Shown piece after piece: positions 1 through 9,587 of a stretch of 64,000 nucleotides of DNA. Every line of letters starts with the position of its first letter. Positions within the stretch are counted from its first letter, which is position 1. Under the pieces are notes generated by a model. That model worked only from the letters and a program-made list of their open reading frames with translations. It did not search any database and was not told where the DNA came from. The DNA lies in contig JAILPA010000130.1 of NCBI GenBank assembly GCA_024690505.1, positions 1 through 64,000 on the forward strand. The letters are read 5' to 3'. This DNA is from Prevotella sp. (GTDB lineage Bacteria > Bacteroidota > Bacteroidia > Bacteroidales > Bacteroidaceae). Position numbers and translations under genes: made by a program.

Positions 1-1
1 C

Positions 2-535
2 CGTGATGCCTACCATGTGGCCATCTCTACCCGTCAGCTGGTTATGTTCAGCCTCTACGATGACGATGTGCAGTTGCCTAAGCCAGACAGGGTGGGGTTG
101 AACGAAATGGCACGCTCCGTCTTGAACAGCTACGACCTGCATCCTTCGGCTATAGAACAGAATCGTGAACTGGCCAAAGCATTCAGCACCGATGTGGCCG
201 ACGACGTGATGGTCTACACCAATCCTCAATTGCAGGAACTGCTCAACTGCCTGCTCGACAATGTTGATAAGTACGCCACAGGTGGCACCGTGCAGATGGC
301 CTGTCATGCCGATGACAATGGCACCTACGCCATCTCCGTCAGCAATGAAGGCCCGGCTATTCCCGCTGCTGATGCTGAGCGCATCTTCGAACCCTTCGTG
401 CGCCTATCGCCCGCCCAGACCAGCCTTGGCATTGGCCTGTCTCTGGCCCGTCGTCTTGCCATCTCAATGGGTTATAGCATTGTGCTCGACAAGAAATACA
501 CCAAAGGCGCCCGTTTCGTTGTGACGGGCATCTGA
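2..535 (+). CDS. Sensor histidine kinase, C-terminal HATPase domain (5' truncated by window edge)
   Basis: Open frame from base 2 (RDAYHVAISTRQL...) to TGA at 535; N-box-like LLNCLLDNVDKYA, then EPFVRLSPAQTSLGIGLSLARRLA (F/G2 boxes). Confidence 0.8.
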   Translation, partial: RDAYHVAISTRQLVMFSLYDDDVQLPKPDRVGLNEMARSVLNSYDLHPSAIEQNRELAKAFSTDVADDVMVYTNPQLQELLNCLLDNVDKYATGGTVQMACHADDNGTYAISVSNEGPAIPAADAERIFEPFVRLSPAQTSLGIGLSLARRLAISMGYSIVLDKKYTKGARFVVTGI

Positions 536-590
536 TGCTCCCGCTTCCCTGTCCTTGCTGACAGCGGGAGCACGCTGGGCGGCATGTGAC

Positions 591-1109
591 CTATGCCGAG
601 GCAGAGGTCGGACGAGTCTGGCGTGCAAACTCGAAGAGGGCGGTGGGCAGGTGGCAGTAGCCGTCGGGATTCTTGTCCAGATAGTCTTGGTGGTATTCTT
701 CTGCGGTGTAGAAGTTCTTCAGCGGCAGGCGCTCAACGGCGATGGGCTGTGAGAGGAGTGCCTGCTGTTCGGCAAACACCTTATTTATTGTTGGCAGCTG
801 GTCGTCCGACGTGTAGTAGACGCCGGTGCGATAGCGTGTGCCCTCATCATGGCCCTGGCGGTTGAGGCTCACGGGGTCGATGGCCTTGAAGTACATCCGG
901 AGCAGAAACTCCAGGTCGACCACCTGCTCGTCGTACTCCACATGCACCGTCTCGGCAAAGCCCGTCAGGTCGGTGTAAACCTCTTTGTACGTGGGGTTCT
1001 CGGTGTTTCCGTTGGCGAAGCCCACTTCCGTACGTACAACGCCCTGAATCTGTTTGAAGTAGTGCTCCGTTCCCCAGAAGCATCCACCGGCAAGATAAAT
1101 CTCTTTCAT
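591..1109 (-). CDS. msrA: Peptide methionine sulfoxide reductase A
   Basis: N-terminal GGCFWGTEHYF signature, EVGFANGNTENPTYKEV. Confidence 0.95.
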   Translation of the reverse strand: MKEIYLAGGCFWGTEHYFKQIQGVVRTEVGFANGNTENPTYKEVYTDLTGFAETVHVEYDEQVVDLEFLLRMYFKAIDPVSLNRQGHDEGTRYRTGVYYTSDDQLPTINKVFAEQQALLSQPIAVERLPLKNFYTAEEYHQDYLDKNPDGYCHLPTALFEFARQTRPTSASA

Positions 1110-1208
1110 TTGTCTTTTAGTTTAGTGGTGCAAAGTTATAACTTTTCTTCGACTTTTGCGAGTTAAATCAAAAAAAGGTTGTATCTTTGCCGAAAATTAG
1201 TATTTGCT

Positions 1209-1409
1209 ATGCAGCAGAAAAGATTCTATCTGTCCACCCGCGACAAGAAACTGGGTGGCGTGTGTGGTGGCTTGGCCGAATATTTCAATGTCGACCCGCT
1301 GTTGGTAAGAGTGGCTTTCCTCTTACTGTTCTTCGGTTTGGGCACAGGCCTGCTGGCTTATATCGCGCTTTGGTTATTGGCTCCGAAAGATAATGAACTT
1401 CTAAAGTAA
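1209..1409 (+). CDS. PspC domain membrane protein
   Basis: [29 protein letters not shown]; start moved from 1179 to ATG 1209, downstream of the TATCTTTG box at 1182. Confidence 0.85.
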   Translation: MQQKRFYLSTRDKKLGGVCGGLAEYFNVDPLLVRVAFLLLFFGLGTGLLAYIALWLLAPKDNELLK

Positions 1410-1423
1410 ATAGCCCTCTGCTT

Positions 1424-2005
1424 ATGGCTTTGAAAGTATTACGCGACCGCATCCTGCAGGAAGGATGTTGCCTTGAGGGCGGCATCTTGAAGGTTGACCG
1501 CTTTGTGAACCACCAGATGGATCCTTACCTGATGAAGCAGGTGGCCATCGAGTTTATCCGCCGTTTTGCCGACTTGAATGTGAACAAGATTCTCACTATC
1601 GAGGCTTCGGGCATTGCTCCTGCCGTGATGCTGGGTTACCTGATGGAACTGCCCGTGGTGTATGTGAAGAAGAAGGTGCCTTCCACGATGTCGGATTTCT
1701 ATCGTTCCGAGGTGCACTCGTTTACTAAGCACCGTTCTTACCAGGTGGTAATCAACAAGGAGTACCTCACGTCCGACGACCATGTACTCTTCATCGACGA
1801 CTTCCTGGCCTGTGGCAATGCCGGCAAGGGCATCATCGACCTTTGCTGTCAGGCAGGGGCAACGATTGAGGGCATGGGTTTCATTATCGAGAAGGAGTTT
1901 CAGCATGGCCGTCAGCTTCTTCAGTCTGAGGGCATCCGCCGCATTGAGTCGTTGGCCATCATCGAGTCGCTCGACGACTGCCAGATTAAGTTTAAGGAGG
2001 ATTAA
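1424..2005 (+). CDS. xpt: Xanthine phosphoribosyltransferase
   Basis: [14 protein letters not shown]...[14 protein letters not shown]...[20 protein letters not shown] PRTase motif. Confidence 0.92.
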   Translation: MALKVLRDRILQEGCCLEGGILKVDRFVNHQMDPYLMKQVAIEFIRRFADLNVNKILTIEASGIAPAVMLGYLMELPVVYVKKKVPSTMSDFYRSEVHSFTKHRSYQVVINKEYLTSDDHVLFIDDFLACGNAGKGIIDLCCQAGATIEGMGFIIEKEFQHGRQLLQSEGIRRIESLAIIESLDDCQIKFKED

Positions 2006-2130
2006 CGGGCCGGCTGTTTACCCCGTAGGCAGCCAGTCGGTTCAGTAGAAGGCCGTCTGCGCCGTATTCAAACGTTTTTGGGGATAATCATCCGCCATCG
2101 CACTCAAACCGTAACGAGGGCTTTTGGCAA

Positions 2131-2240
2131 CGGACTAAACGGACTTACACGGAATGACACGGACTTACACGGACTTACACGGAATGACCGAAATAGTCCG
2201 AGATAGTCCGAGTTCGTCCGATGCAAATGCACGAGATAGT
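2131..2240. repeat. 10-bp-phased repeat module (cggactaaac / ggacttacac / ggaatgacac ... agatagtccg)
   Basis: Read directly: decamers in exact 10-bp register from 2131 to 2220; GGACT orientation in the first half, AGTCC in the second half, then atgcaaatgcacg + agatagtccg. Confidence 0.9.
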
Positions 2241-2305
2241 CCGACGCCAAAGTTTTAGCGGACAGTAATAGTTGTTACTAATCGCAAGTCCTCGTCGGGT
2301 ATAAC

Positions 2306-2406
2306 AAAGCGGTGCTTTACCATCCGTAAAACACCGCTTTGCCGTTGATAAAGCACCGCTTTGCCGTTGATAAAACACCGCTTTGCCGTTGATAAAGCAC
2401 CGCTTT
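2306..2406. repeat. 22-bp-period palindromic array, 5 units (AAAGCGGTGCTTT / AAA[G/A]CACCGCTTT)
   Basis: Unit starts at 2306, 2328, 2350, 2372, 2394; 9-bp spacers accatccgt, gccgttgat x3. Confidence 0.95.
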
Positions 2407-2498
2407 GCTATTATGTCACTTGCCCATGACTTTCCTTGGTGTATGCCGGCGCGTTTTTGTTGTGGCCGTTCGTAGGTAGGTCGCGGGCCTTAGTAGGG

Positions 2499-3995
2499 CT
2501 AAAAGACTACTTTCCTGGAATGGCCGTCGGCCGACCGTTCTATGCAGAGCCCCCTGGGGGCCGTCAGCCTGTGGCCGCGCAGGTCGTAGTAGGCTTTGGG
2601 CGCTGTGTCGGCAGACTTCACGTCCTCGATGGCAGCGCTGCCCTGGTCTATCATAAAGATATAGGTGTTCAGGCTTCGTGCCGGCATCTCGACGGTAATC
2701 TGGTTCGTGGGCTCGTCGATGGTGAGAGTCAGGCTCTGGCAGAGGTTCTCCGTCTCGTTTCCGGTCGAGAGCAGGTGCATACCGCTCTTCACTGTGTAGG
2801 GCAGTGTGATTTTCAGGTCGCGAGCCGTTGCCGTTGTGTCAATGGCCATGACAATCAGCGAGTCGCCTTTGATGTATGCCGAATACTCAAAGGCATCACC
2901 TTCCCCTTCGGTCTTGTCCTTCGAGGTCGACAGGCGTGTGGAGCCGGTGACGTGCTTGGCAAAGTGCGACATGACGAAGGCTCGGGGCAGCAGCTCGTTC
3001 TTCTTGTTGGCAGTGCCATATTTCGTCTCGCCAGTGCCTACAAAGGCCCAGTGGGCACGCATGTACCAGTAGATATAACCCGTGCATCCGGCCAGCATAC
3101 ACTCGTTCAGCTCCTCGGCGAAGATGAGGTTCTCGTGCCAGTTGGGCAGGTGGTCGATGTTGTCGGTCACCGAGTGCTCCGTCATCCACACCTCCTTGCC
3201 GTACTTGGCCGGCAGCACAGCCGACTTCTTCATATACTGCAGGGGAGCATGGCCGTAGAGGTGACCGGCCACGATGTCTATTTGCTTGCGGCAGGCCGTG
3301 TCCTGCATCAGCGGGTCGGTGTAGTTTTGGGTGAAGCCCAGGCTCTCGCCGCTGATGAGGCGCACGCCCGGGTTGGCCTCTCGGTCGAGCATGTAGGCAT
3401 AGTTCTTGACCAGTTTCACCAGATCCTGGGGGTCATAGAGACAGCCGGAGTAGTCCACCCACCAGTCGGGCTCGTTCTGTATAGACACGGCATCCACACT
3501 GACGCCTTTGTCTTTCATCCACTTCAGGAACGTGTTCAGCCAGGGGAAGAATTTCACATAGCAGTCCTCGCGCAGCTTGCCCCGCTGGTTGCCCTGGCTA
3601 TCCGAGTTGCCGCCCTGTGCGGTGCCGTTCGTCTTGTATTCACCAGGAGGCGACCATGGTGTGCCAAAGACGATGCCGCCGCGGTTCTTCACCACCTTGG
3701 CCGATGGCAGCGAGCCGTTCCAGTCGTAGTCGCCCCAGTTGTCGCCAGTGAAGCTGGGCGATATTTCCATACGCATGATGTTCAGGCCTATTTTCGACTT
3801 TGCCCCGTACAGCTTGCTTGCTGGCGAGGTGTCGTCTCCAAACGGCTTCATGGCACCATCGCAGCTGGCGGCGCCAAAGCCGGTGATAGTCTGGCAACGG
3901 GTGTTGTAAACGACGAGTGAATAGGTTGGCTTGGCGGCCTGCAACAGCAACGGGGCAGCCAGCAAAAGGGGGAAAAGAAAGGCTTTTTTCATCAT
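2499..3995 (-). CDS. Secreted GH30-family glycoside hydrolase (glucuronoxylanase-like)
   Basis: Signal peptide; ITGFGAASCDGA, MRMEISPS, VSIQNEPDWW, VWMTEHS; C-terminal YDLRGHRL...RKVVF tail. Confidence 0.82.
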   Translation of the reverse strand: MMKKAFLFPLLLAAPLLLQAAKPTYSLVVYNTRCQTITGFGAASCDGAMKPFGDDTSPASKLYGAKSKIGLNIMRMEISPSFTGDNWGDYDWNGSLPSAKVVKNRGGIVFGTPWSPPGEYKTNGTAQGGNSDSQGNQRGKLREDCYVKFFPWLNTFLKWMKDKGVSVDAVSIQNEPDWWVDYSGCLYDPQDLVKLVKNYAYMLDREANPGVRLISGESLGFTQNYTDPLMQDTACRKQIDIVAGHLYGHAPLQYMKKSAVLPAKYGKEVWMTEHSVTDNIDHLPNWHENLIFAEELNECMLAGCTGYIYWYMRAHWAFVGTGETKYGTANKKNELLPRAFVMSHFAKHVTGSTRLSTSKDKTEGEGDAFEYSAYIKGDSLIVMAIDTTATARDLKITLPYTVKSGMHLLSTGNETENLCQSLTLTIDEPTNQITVEMPARSLNTYIFMIDQGSAAIEDVKSADTAPKAYYDLRGHRLTAPRGLCIERSADGHSRKVVF

Positions 3996-4015
3996 GGTGA
4001 TAGATTTTACGGCGA

Positions 4016-4023
4016 CAAAGGTA
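4016..4023 (-). promoter_or_regulatory. Bacteroidota-type -7 element (TACCTTTG on minus strand) for GH30 gene
   Basis: CAAAGGTA on + strand, 20 bp upstream of start 3995. Confidence 0.55.
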
Positions 4024-4087
4024 CTAATTATTTTTATACTACACTATTTTTGCCCTATTATTTTATGGCGGTCTCAAAACTTCTTCG

Positions 4088-4095
4088 TATCTTTG
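4088..4095 (+). promoter_or_regulatory. -7 element TATCTTTG
   Basis: TAnnTTTG, 33 bp before ATG 4129. Confidence 0.6.
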
Positions 4096-4128
4096 CCGCT
4101 GATGACAAACTAAACTCTTCTTACAAAT

Positions 4129-5769
4129 ATGCTACGGAAACTATATGCTTTACTTTTGGCGGTGCTCTGGTGTGGGGCGGCTTTCTCTGCTCAGACCGAG
4201 CACCACCTCTTCGTGGACGGACAGAAACGCACAAACACGCGGAAGGCCATGTTCGCCACCGTGAACGAGGCCTTGCGCTATGCCGAGGGGCTGGGGGCCG
4301 ACAGCGTGTGGACTACCATTCATATTGCCCCCGGGGTGTACTGGATTGATAACCCCGACGACCCTGCCGTCAGGAAGCCGCTGCCAGGCGAGAATACTCC
4401 CTTCGGCATGAAGGTGCGGCTCAGCCGCACACGCCTCGTAGGAACCGGCAGCAGTCCGGAGGACGTGGTGCTGGCCTGCAACCGAGGCCAGACGCAAGGG
4501 GCGGAGGGTAACTTCACGATGCTCCACATCACTGGCGACGATATTCAGGCCGAGAATCTCACCTTCGGCAACTATTGCAACGTTGACCTCGACTATCGGC
4601 GCGACCCACGGCAGAGCCGCCGGCGCAGAGCCGATGCCATCGTTCAGGCACAGCTCATCATCTGCCAGGGCGACCGCTACGAGGCCCGCCGCTGCCGTTT
4701 CATCTCGCGGCTGAACCTCTGTCCGTTCGCGGGGGCACGCCGGGCGCTGTTCTCCGACTGCTACTTCGAGTGCACCGACGATGCCCTGTGTGGCACTGGC
4801 ACCTATCGCCACTGCCGCTTCACCTTCTTCTCAAGCAAACCCTTCTACACCACCTCGCCACAGGGGGCCCTGTTCGAGGACTGCGACATACACTCGAAGA
4901 CGCAGGGGGTGCAGTATCTTACTAAGGTCTCGGGCCCTGTGACCATGCGCAACTGTCGTTGGACGAGCGACGACCCGAACCTGACGATAGCTTGGACGAA
5001 GAAGCCCGACCCAAAGAAACGGTGCCTGATGGAGAACTGCACGCTGAACGGCAGGCCCCTCGACGTGCCTACGCCGCCCGATGTACCCATGCCCGTCACC
5101 ACCCCCCTGCTGCCACTGACGAACCAGCCCGAGCTGAGGCCAGGCCGCTGGACACTGGATGCCTTCAAGCCAGCCGATACGAAGGACTACGACTGGAACG
5201 CTGATACCGTTCGGCCGGCCTGGTGCTACGGCGAGGGCTTGGATGGGGCAGAAGGCTGCTACGGCATGATTCAGAACGTGCGTGGGGCGCGGATGATGTA
5301 CACTGGCTTGACCGACGAGCACTATGCCGACCAGACGCTGACCGTAGAGCTGGCGCCCTGTAAGTCGGCAGGGCAGGGCTTCGGCAGCGCCACGGGCCAG
5401 TATCTGGATCTCTGCATCAAGTTCGACACCCGTTCGCTCACTGGCTATGGCCTGCGCTTCCGTCGCACCCCCGACTACGACCATGCTGTGGAGGTGCTGC
5501 TGGTGGAGTATCAGAATGGCAGCGTCGCCCCTATATGTGCTCCCGAGAAATGCGTGCTGTTCCGCCGAGGCTGTCGCGTAGCTCTCTCAGTCAAGGGCAG
5601 CGAGCTCACGGCCCTGATTGAAAACGGCGACCAGCACCAGCAGCTCACCGCTCCCGTTGTCCGTCCTAACAGCTTTGGCGGGTTGATGCTTCAGCACACG
5701 GGCTCGGTGGGCGCCTCCGCCACCGTTGTCCAGAACATCAACTGCACCTACGACGGGCCTGCTCAGTAG
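4129..5769 (+). CDS. Secreted right-handed beta-helix (pectinesterase/pectate-lyase-fold-like) protein with C-terminal jelly-roll-like region
   Basis: Signal peptide; FVDGQKRTNTRKAMFATVNEALRYA, IHIAPGVYWIDNP, repeated CRF/DCYFECTDDALCG beta-helix rungs. Confidence 0.7.
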   Translation: MLRKLYALLLAVLWCGAAFSAQTEHHLFVDGQKRTNTRKAMFATVNEALRYAEGLGADSVWTTIHIAPGVYWIDNPDDPAVRKPLPGENTPFGMKVRLSRTRLVGTGSSPEDVVLACNRGQTQGAEGNFTMLHITGDDIQAENLTFGNYCNVDLDYRRDPRQSRRRRADAIVQAQLIICQGDRYEARRCRFISRLNLCPFAGARRALFSDCYFECTDDALCGTGTYRHCRFTFFSSKPFYTTSPQGALFEDCDIHSKTQGVQYLTKVSGPVTMRNCRWTSDDPNLTIAWTKKPDPKKRCLMENCTLNGRPLDVPTPPDVPMPVTTPLLPLTNQPELRPGRWTLDAFKPADTKDYDWNADTVRPAWCYGEGLDGAEGCYGMIQNVRGARMMYTGLTDEHYADQTLTVELAPCKSAGQGFGSATGQYLDLCIKFDTRSLTGYGLRFRRTPDYDHAVEVLLVEYQNGSVAPICAPEKCVLFRRGCRVALSVKGSELTALIENGDQHQQLTAPVVRPNSFGGLMLQHTGSVGASATVVQNINCTYDGPAQ

Positions 5770-6577
5770 CCTCAGTAGAGTTGATGATGATGCCAGTGAA
5801 GATGCGGCCTGAGTTGACGCCCAGTCGTCGGGCAGAGAAGAAGTTGTCCGCCTGCTGAAAAGTGCATACGGGCAAGACGCTGATGTGGTCAGCCCCGACA
5901 CCCGCTGACAGCAGCTGGAGGCGGTTGCATCCGGGCAGGTCGATGTGCCATTTTTCCCCCATTCCATCGGTAGTTGGCAGCCGCTTGCTGATGCTTCCCA
6001 TGCTGAATCCACCATCGGCGAACGCTTCGAAAACCTCGTCGCCCACCTCGAAGCTGTCGAGACCGATGCCAGGCCCTATCTGCGCCATGACATCACTGGG
6101 CTGGGTGCCATAGACGGCCGCCATCTTTGCCACCGCTTTCTCCACTATGCGCAGCACGGTGCCACGCCATCCGGCATGGATGGCACAGACGGCCCTGTGC
6201 CTTGGGTCGTAGAGAAGTACTGGAATGCAGTCGGCCGTCGACACACCGATGCAAACGCCTGCCACATCGGTCATCAAAGCATCGAATCCATCGAGCCGTT
6301 CGCGCTGTGCTTCCGTTGCCAGCGCCAGCAGGTCATCGTTCACCACGGCCGTCTCTGTGAGGTGAACCTGGTGTGGCATCAGGAGCCGGTTGTCGTCGAT
6401 GCCCAGGAGTCGGCACAGTAATTCGCGGTTCCGTCCGATGGCTTGTTCGTCGTCGCCGCAATAGCGGTTGATGTTGAACTCGCCGTAGCGCCCCTTGCTA
6501 TAGCCGCCATGGCGTGTCGTGCTGAAGGCTGTCACGCCCGCCCCCAGGTGATAATAGTGCAGTGTTGGTTCAAGCAT
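5738..6577 (-). CDS. pgeF: Peptidoglycan editing factor / YfiH (polyphenol oxidase laccase-domain) family
   Basis: FSTTRHGGYSKGRYGEFNIN, LLMPHQVHLTE, STADCIPVLLYD, AIHAGWRGT; convergent overlap with 4129..5769. Confidence 0.88.
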   Translation of the reverse strand: MLEPTLHYYHLGAGVTAFSTTRHGGYSKGRYGEFNINRYCGDDEQAIGRNRELLCRLLGIDDNRLLMPHQVHLTETAVVNDDLLALATEAQRERLDGFDALMTDVAGVCIGVSTADCIPVLLYDPRHRAVCAIHAGWRGTVLRIVEKAVAKMAAVYGTQPSDVMAQIGPGIGLDSFEVGDEVFEAFADGGFSMGSISKRLPTTDGMGEKWHIDLPGCNRLQLLSAGVGADHISVLPVCTFQQADNFFSARRLGVNSGRIFTGIIINSTEATEQARRRCS

Positions 6578-6672
6578 CTTTCATCATTTTTACTTAAGTT
6601 ACAGACCCCACCCCCTGTCCCTCCCCTTGAAGGAAGGGACAGGGGGTGGGGGTCTGTATTGTTATTATTCAT
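6532..6672 (-). other. Candidate upstream ORF (46 aa) overlapping pgeF start out of frame
   Basis: Manual translation: MNNNNTDPHPLSLPSRGGTGGGVCNLSKNDERCLNQHCTIITWGRA*; ATG belongs to the leader cassette shared with argB and rbfA. Confidence 0.5.
6600..6657. repeat. Long GC-rich inverted repeat (TACAGACCCCACCCCCTGTCCC / GGGACAGGGGGTGGGGGTCTGTA)
   Basis: About 20-bp stem with one bulge read directly; lies in the inferred pgeF 5' leader. Confidence 0.9.
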
Positions 6673-6711
6673 GTCTGCTTTCGTTGTATCGAAAAGATTG
6701 CTGCAAAGTTA
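6665..6711 (-). promoter_or_regulatory. Promoter/leader cassette copy 1 (upstream of pgeF)
   Basis: Minus strand: TAACTTTGCAGCAATCTTTTCGATACAACGAAAGCAGACATGAA. Confidence 0.75.
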
Positions 6712-6898
6712 CAACTTTTCTCCGCTTATCTTTTGCTTTTCGCCCCCTTTTTTGTACCTTTGTCGGCAAATAGCAACGAACACTAAATCATCCGCCCTTT
6801 GCGCCCACGCATTATCACGGTGGTTTTATTTCTTTTTGAATTTGCTGCATAGGCTGTTTTTTTGCCATTTAATCGGTGTGTGATTGGGAAAAAAAACG

Positions 6899-6906
6899 TA
6901 TCTTTG
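6899..6906 (+). promoter_or_regulatory. -7 element TATCTTTG
   Basis: TAnnTTTG, 34 bp before ATG 6940. Confidence 0.6.
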
Positions 6907-6939
6907 GCGGCAAATAGTAACACAAACCATTAAAACACG

Positions 6940-8805
6940 ATGAAAAGAATAGCATGGATGCTGGCCTGCCTACTGACGGCAGGCGCTGCTATGGCCGCAG
7001 GACAGCAGGCAAATGCCGCGTCGGCAACCGGCCACTGGGTAGGTACGTGGGGCACTGCCCCGCAATTGGTAGAGTCGCACAACAATCCGCCATCGCCTGG
7101 ACTGGGTGGCAATTCGTTGCGCCAGATAGTGCAAGTGTCGATTGGCGGCGAGCGGGTGCGCCTGAAGCTGACCAACGAGTTCAGCAACGGTAGCACTGAG
7201 ATTAAGGCCGTTGAGCTGGCCTATGCCAAGACTGCTGGCAGCAGCAGCGCCATCGACGAGTCGTCGACGGTGAGCCTAACCTTCAACGGCAATGCCGGGG
7301 TGACCATCCCCGCGAAGGGCAAGGTGACGTCCGACCCCGTTGACCTTCATCTCGACAGTCGTCAGAACGTGGCCATCACCATCCACTACGGCTCAGCCTC
7401 GTCGACGAACGTGAGCGGCCATCCCGGCTCGCGCACCACGTCGTACCTGAAGTCGGGCAACACCACCGACTTCAGCGGCGCCACCACGACTGACCACTGG
7501 TACAACATCCTGGCCCTGGAGGTGGAGGCACCCGAGGAGGCCGGTGCCGTGGCCATCCTGGGCAATAGCATCACCGATGGCCGTGGCTCAACCACGAACC
7601 AGCAGAACCGCTGGGCCGACGTGCTCTCGCGCCGTCTGCTGGCCAACGAGGCAACCAGTCAGGTGGGTGTGCTCAACATGGGCATTGGCGGCAACTGCGT
7701 GCTTGGCGGAGGCCTTGGCCCCACCGGTGCCAGCCGCTACCAGCGCGACCTGCTGGGGCAGGAGGGGGTGAAGTGGATCATCCTGTTCGAGGCTGTGAAC
7801 GATCTGGGCGGTGCTCAGAACGGCGTTCAGACAGCCAAGCGCATCATCGATGTCTACAAGCAGATCATCCGCGAGGCCCATCAGAAGGGCATCCGCGTGT
7901 TTGGCGGCACCATCACCCCGTTCAAGGGCAACAGCTACTATAGTGAAGACCACGAGAAAGGCCGCAGCACCATCAACAAGTGGATACGCACCACGCAGAT
8001 GCTCGATGGCGTGATTGACTTCGACCTGGCGGTGCGCAATCCCGACGACACCATCGCCATGCAGTCGCAGTTCCTCTTCGAGAACGACTGGCTGCACCTG
8101 AACGCCAAAGGCTACGAGACGATGGGCGGCTGCGTCGACCTGGAGCTCTTCACGAAGACTGGTCCCCTGGCTGCCGACGACGAGGAGGACAGCTACGGCG
8201 AGGCCTTATGGATTGAGGCTGAGAGCCTGCGCACCAACACCGTAGGCACCGCTTTCCAACTGGTGGAGGACGGCGCTGCCTCGGGCGGCAAGTACCTGAT
8301 GACCGTTGACCAGACGGCCAGTGCCGCACCTGCCGACAGTGCCCACATGCTCGTGGCCGACTTCAGCGTGAAGACTGCCGACACCTATTACATCTATGCA
8401 CGCGTGCTGTGCCCCACTTGGGACGACGACAGCTACTGGGTGGGTGTAGACGGCCCCATGAGCAACTTTGCCAATGGCTTGCAGACCACTTCGTGGGACT
8501 GGAAAGAACTCTTCCACGGCACGCTGCAGACGGGCCAGCACCAGTTACTGCTGGGCGGACGCGAAGACGGCGCCTGCCTCGACAAACTCTGTATAGCAGC
8601 CAATGCCGAACCACCCACTGGCATGGGAGGCTCGGCCACGGCCACACACTTAGGCTATCGCCTGTCGGCCGAGGCCTGTTCGGTAGACCTCTACTCGATG
8701 AACGGCATCCGACTGACAGCCCGCCACGCCACGGGCCCCTGCATTGAGCTGAGCCGTGCCGCCGACGGCACCATCCTCTCGCGGAAGATTGTGGTGCGCC
8801 AGTAG
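6940..8805 (+). CDS. Secreted SGNH/GDSL-type esterase with C-terminal accessory domain
   Basis: Signal peptide; WVGTWGTAPQ, AILGNSITDGRGSTTNQQNRW, DWLHLNAKGYETMG; C-terminal YSMNGIRL...RKIVVRQ tail. Confidence 0.82.
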   Translation: MKRIAWMLACLLTAGAAMAAGQQANAASATGHWVGTWGTAPQLVESHNNPPSPGLGGNSLRQIVQVSIGGERVRLKLTNEFSNGSTEIKAVELAYAKTAGSSSAIDESSTVSLTFNGNAGVTIPAKGKVTSDPVDLHLDSRQNVAITIHYGSASSTNVSGHPGSRTTSYLKSGNTTDFSGATTTDHWYNILALEVEAPEEAGAVAILGNSITDGRGSTTNQQNRWADVLSRRLLANEATSQVGVLNMGIGGNCVLGGGLGPTGASRYQRDLLGQEGVKWIILFEAVNDLGGAQNGVQTAKRIIDVYKQIIREAHQKGIRVFGGTITPFKGNSYYSEDHEKGRSTINKWIRTTQMLDGVIDFDLAVRNPDDTIAMQSQFLFENDWLHLNAKGYETMGGCVDLELFTKTGPLAADDEEDSYGEALWIEAESLRTNTVGTAFQLVEDGAASGGKYLMTVDQTASAAPADSAHMLVADFSVKTADTYYIYARVLCPTWDDDSYWVGVDGPMSNFANGLQTTSWDWKELFHGTLQTGQHQLLLGGREDGACLDKLCIAANAEPPTGMGGSATATHLGYRLSAEACSVDLYSMNGIRLTARHATGPCIELSRAADGTILSRKIVVRQ

Positions 8806-8887
8806 GTCAGCGGCCTCGTACGCCACATGCCGTTGGCAACGGCCCGAGTGATAGAATCATTGTCAGTAACAGCAAAACGAGACGACC

Positions 8888-9553
8888 ATGAGAAAGAGAG
8901 CACTATTTACCTTGTTGCTATGTGCAGCCTGGGCCCTGCCGACCGTCGCCCAGAACACCGTTGAAAGCATACGCAAGGCGTATCAGAATGTGCATGAATG
9001 GATAGGCCTGATGAGCGACGAATTCCCAGCGGAGGGTATTCCGCCGGAGTATTTCGACCTGCATGTGGCACAGAACCTGCCCGGCACAGGCCCTCACAAC
9101 GAGTACATACGCATGTACTACGACGATATAGAGCCGGAACCGTCGGACGACGAAGAGGATTTTAGTCCCTACGACGACCACTGCCTGCTCTTCGTCACGG
9201 CCAAGTACAATTTCGCTGCCCGCGAGTTCTACGAGGAATATCTCTACGACCACGAGGGCAACGTGAGATTCATCTATGCCATCACGCCCGATGTGGAGGA
9301 ACCTGGTAACATGACGCCTTACGAGCTGCGTATGTGGTTCGACGGCGACCGTCTGCTGCGCTTCACGGCTAAGCGGTTCGACGGGCCTTTGGAGACCCTC
9401 GACATTGCCACTCTGAAGAAAGGCACGTTCAAAGAGGAGCATACGGGCAAGACCATCCCAGCGAAATACGAACGAGAGGCCAGCCGCTGCCAGCTGCGTG
9501 CGAAGCGCTTCCTCACGATGTTTCAGGGCATCGACGACAACACTTATCTGTAG
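8888..9553 (+). CDS. Hypothetical secreted protein
   Basis: 221-aa ORF with signal peptide, acidic, no family recognised. Confidence 0.7.
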   Translation: MRKRALFTLLLCAAWALPTVAQNTVESIRKAYQNVHEWIGLMSDEFPAEGIPPEYFDLHVAQNLPGTGPHNEYIRMYYDDIEPEPSDDEEDFSPYDDHCLLFVTAKYNFAAREFYEEYLYDHEGNVRFIYAITPDVEEPGNMTPYELRMWFDGDRLLRFTAKRFDGPLETLDIATLKKGTFKEEHTGKTIPAKYEREASRCQLRAKRFLTMFQGIDDNTYL

Positions 9554-9587
9554 CCGTAAAAACAGGCGTCTGCCGCGTCAAAACAGT

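Noticed and set aside
2306-2406. Possible CRISPR array
   Set aside because: Units are 13 bp with 9-bp spacers, spacers are often identical, cores alternate orientation, and no cas genes are present.
2436-3920. 494-aa + strand ORF opposite GH30
   Set aside because: Low-complexity Val/Gly/His-rich shadow ORF antisense to a gene with clear family motifs; same artefact as 14279..16342, 9913..11310, 22343..23398, 44430..45617, 31238..32308 and 61125..62510.
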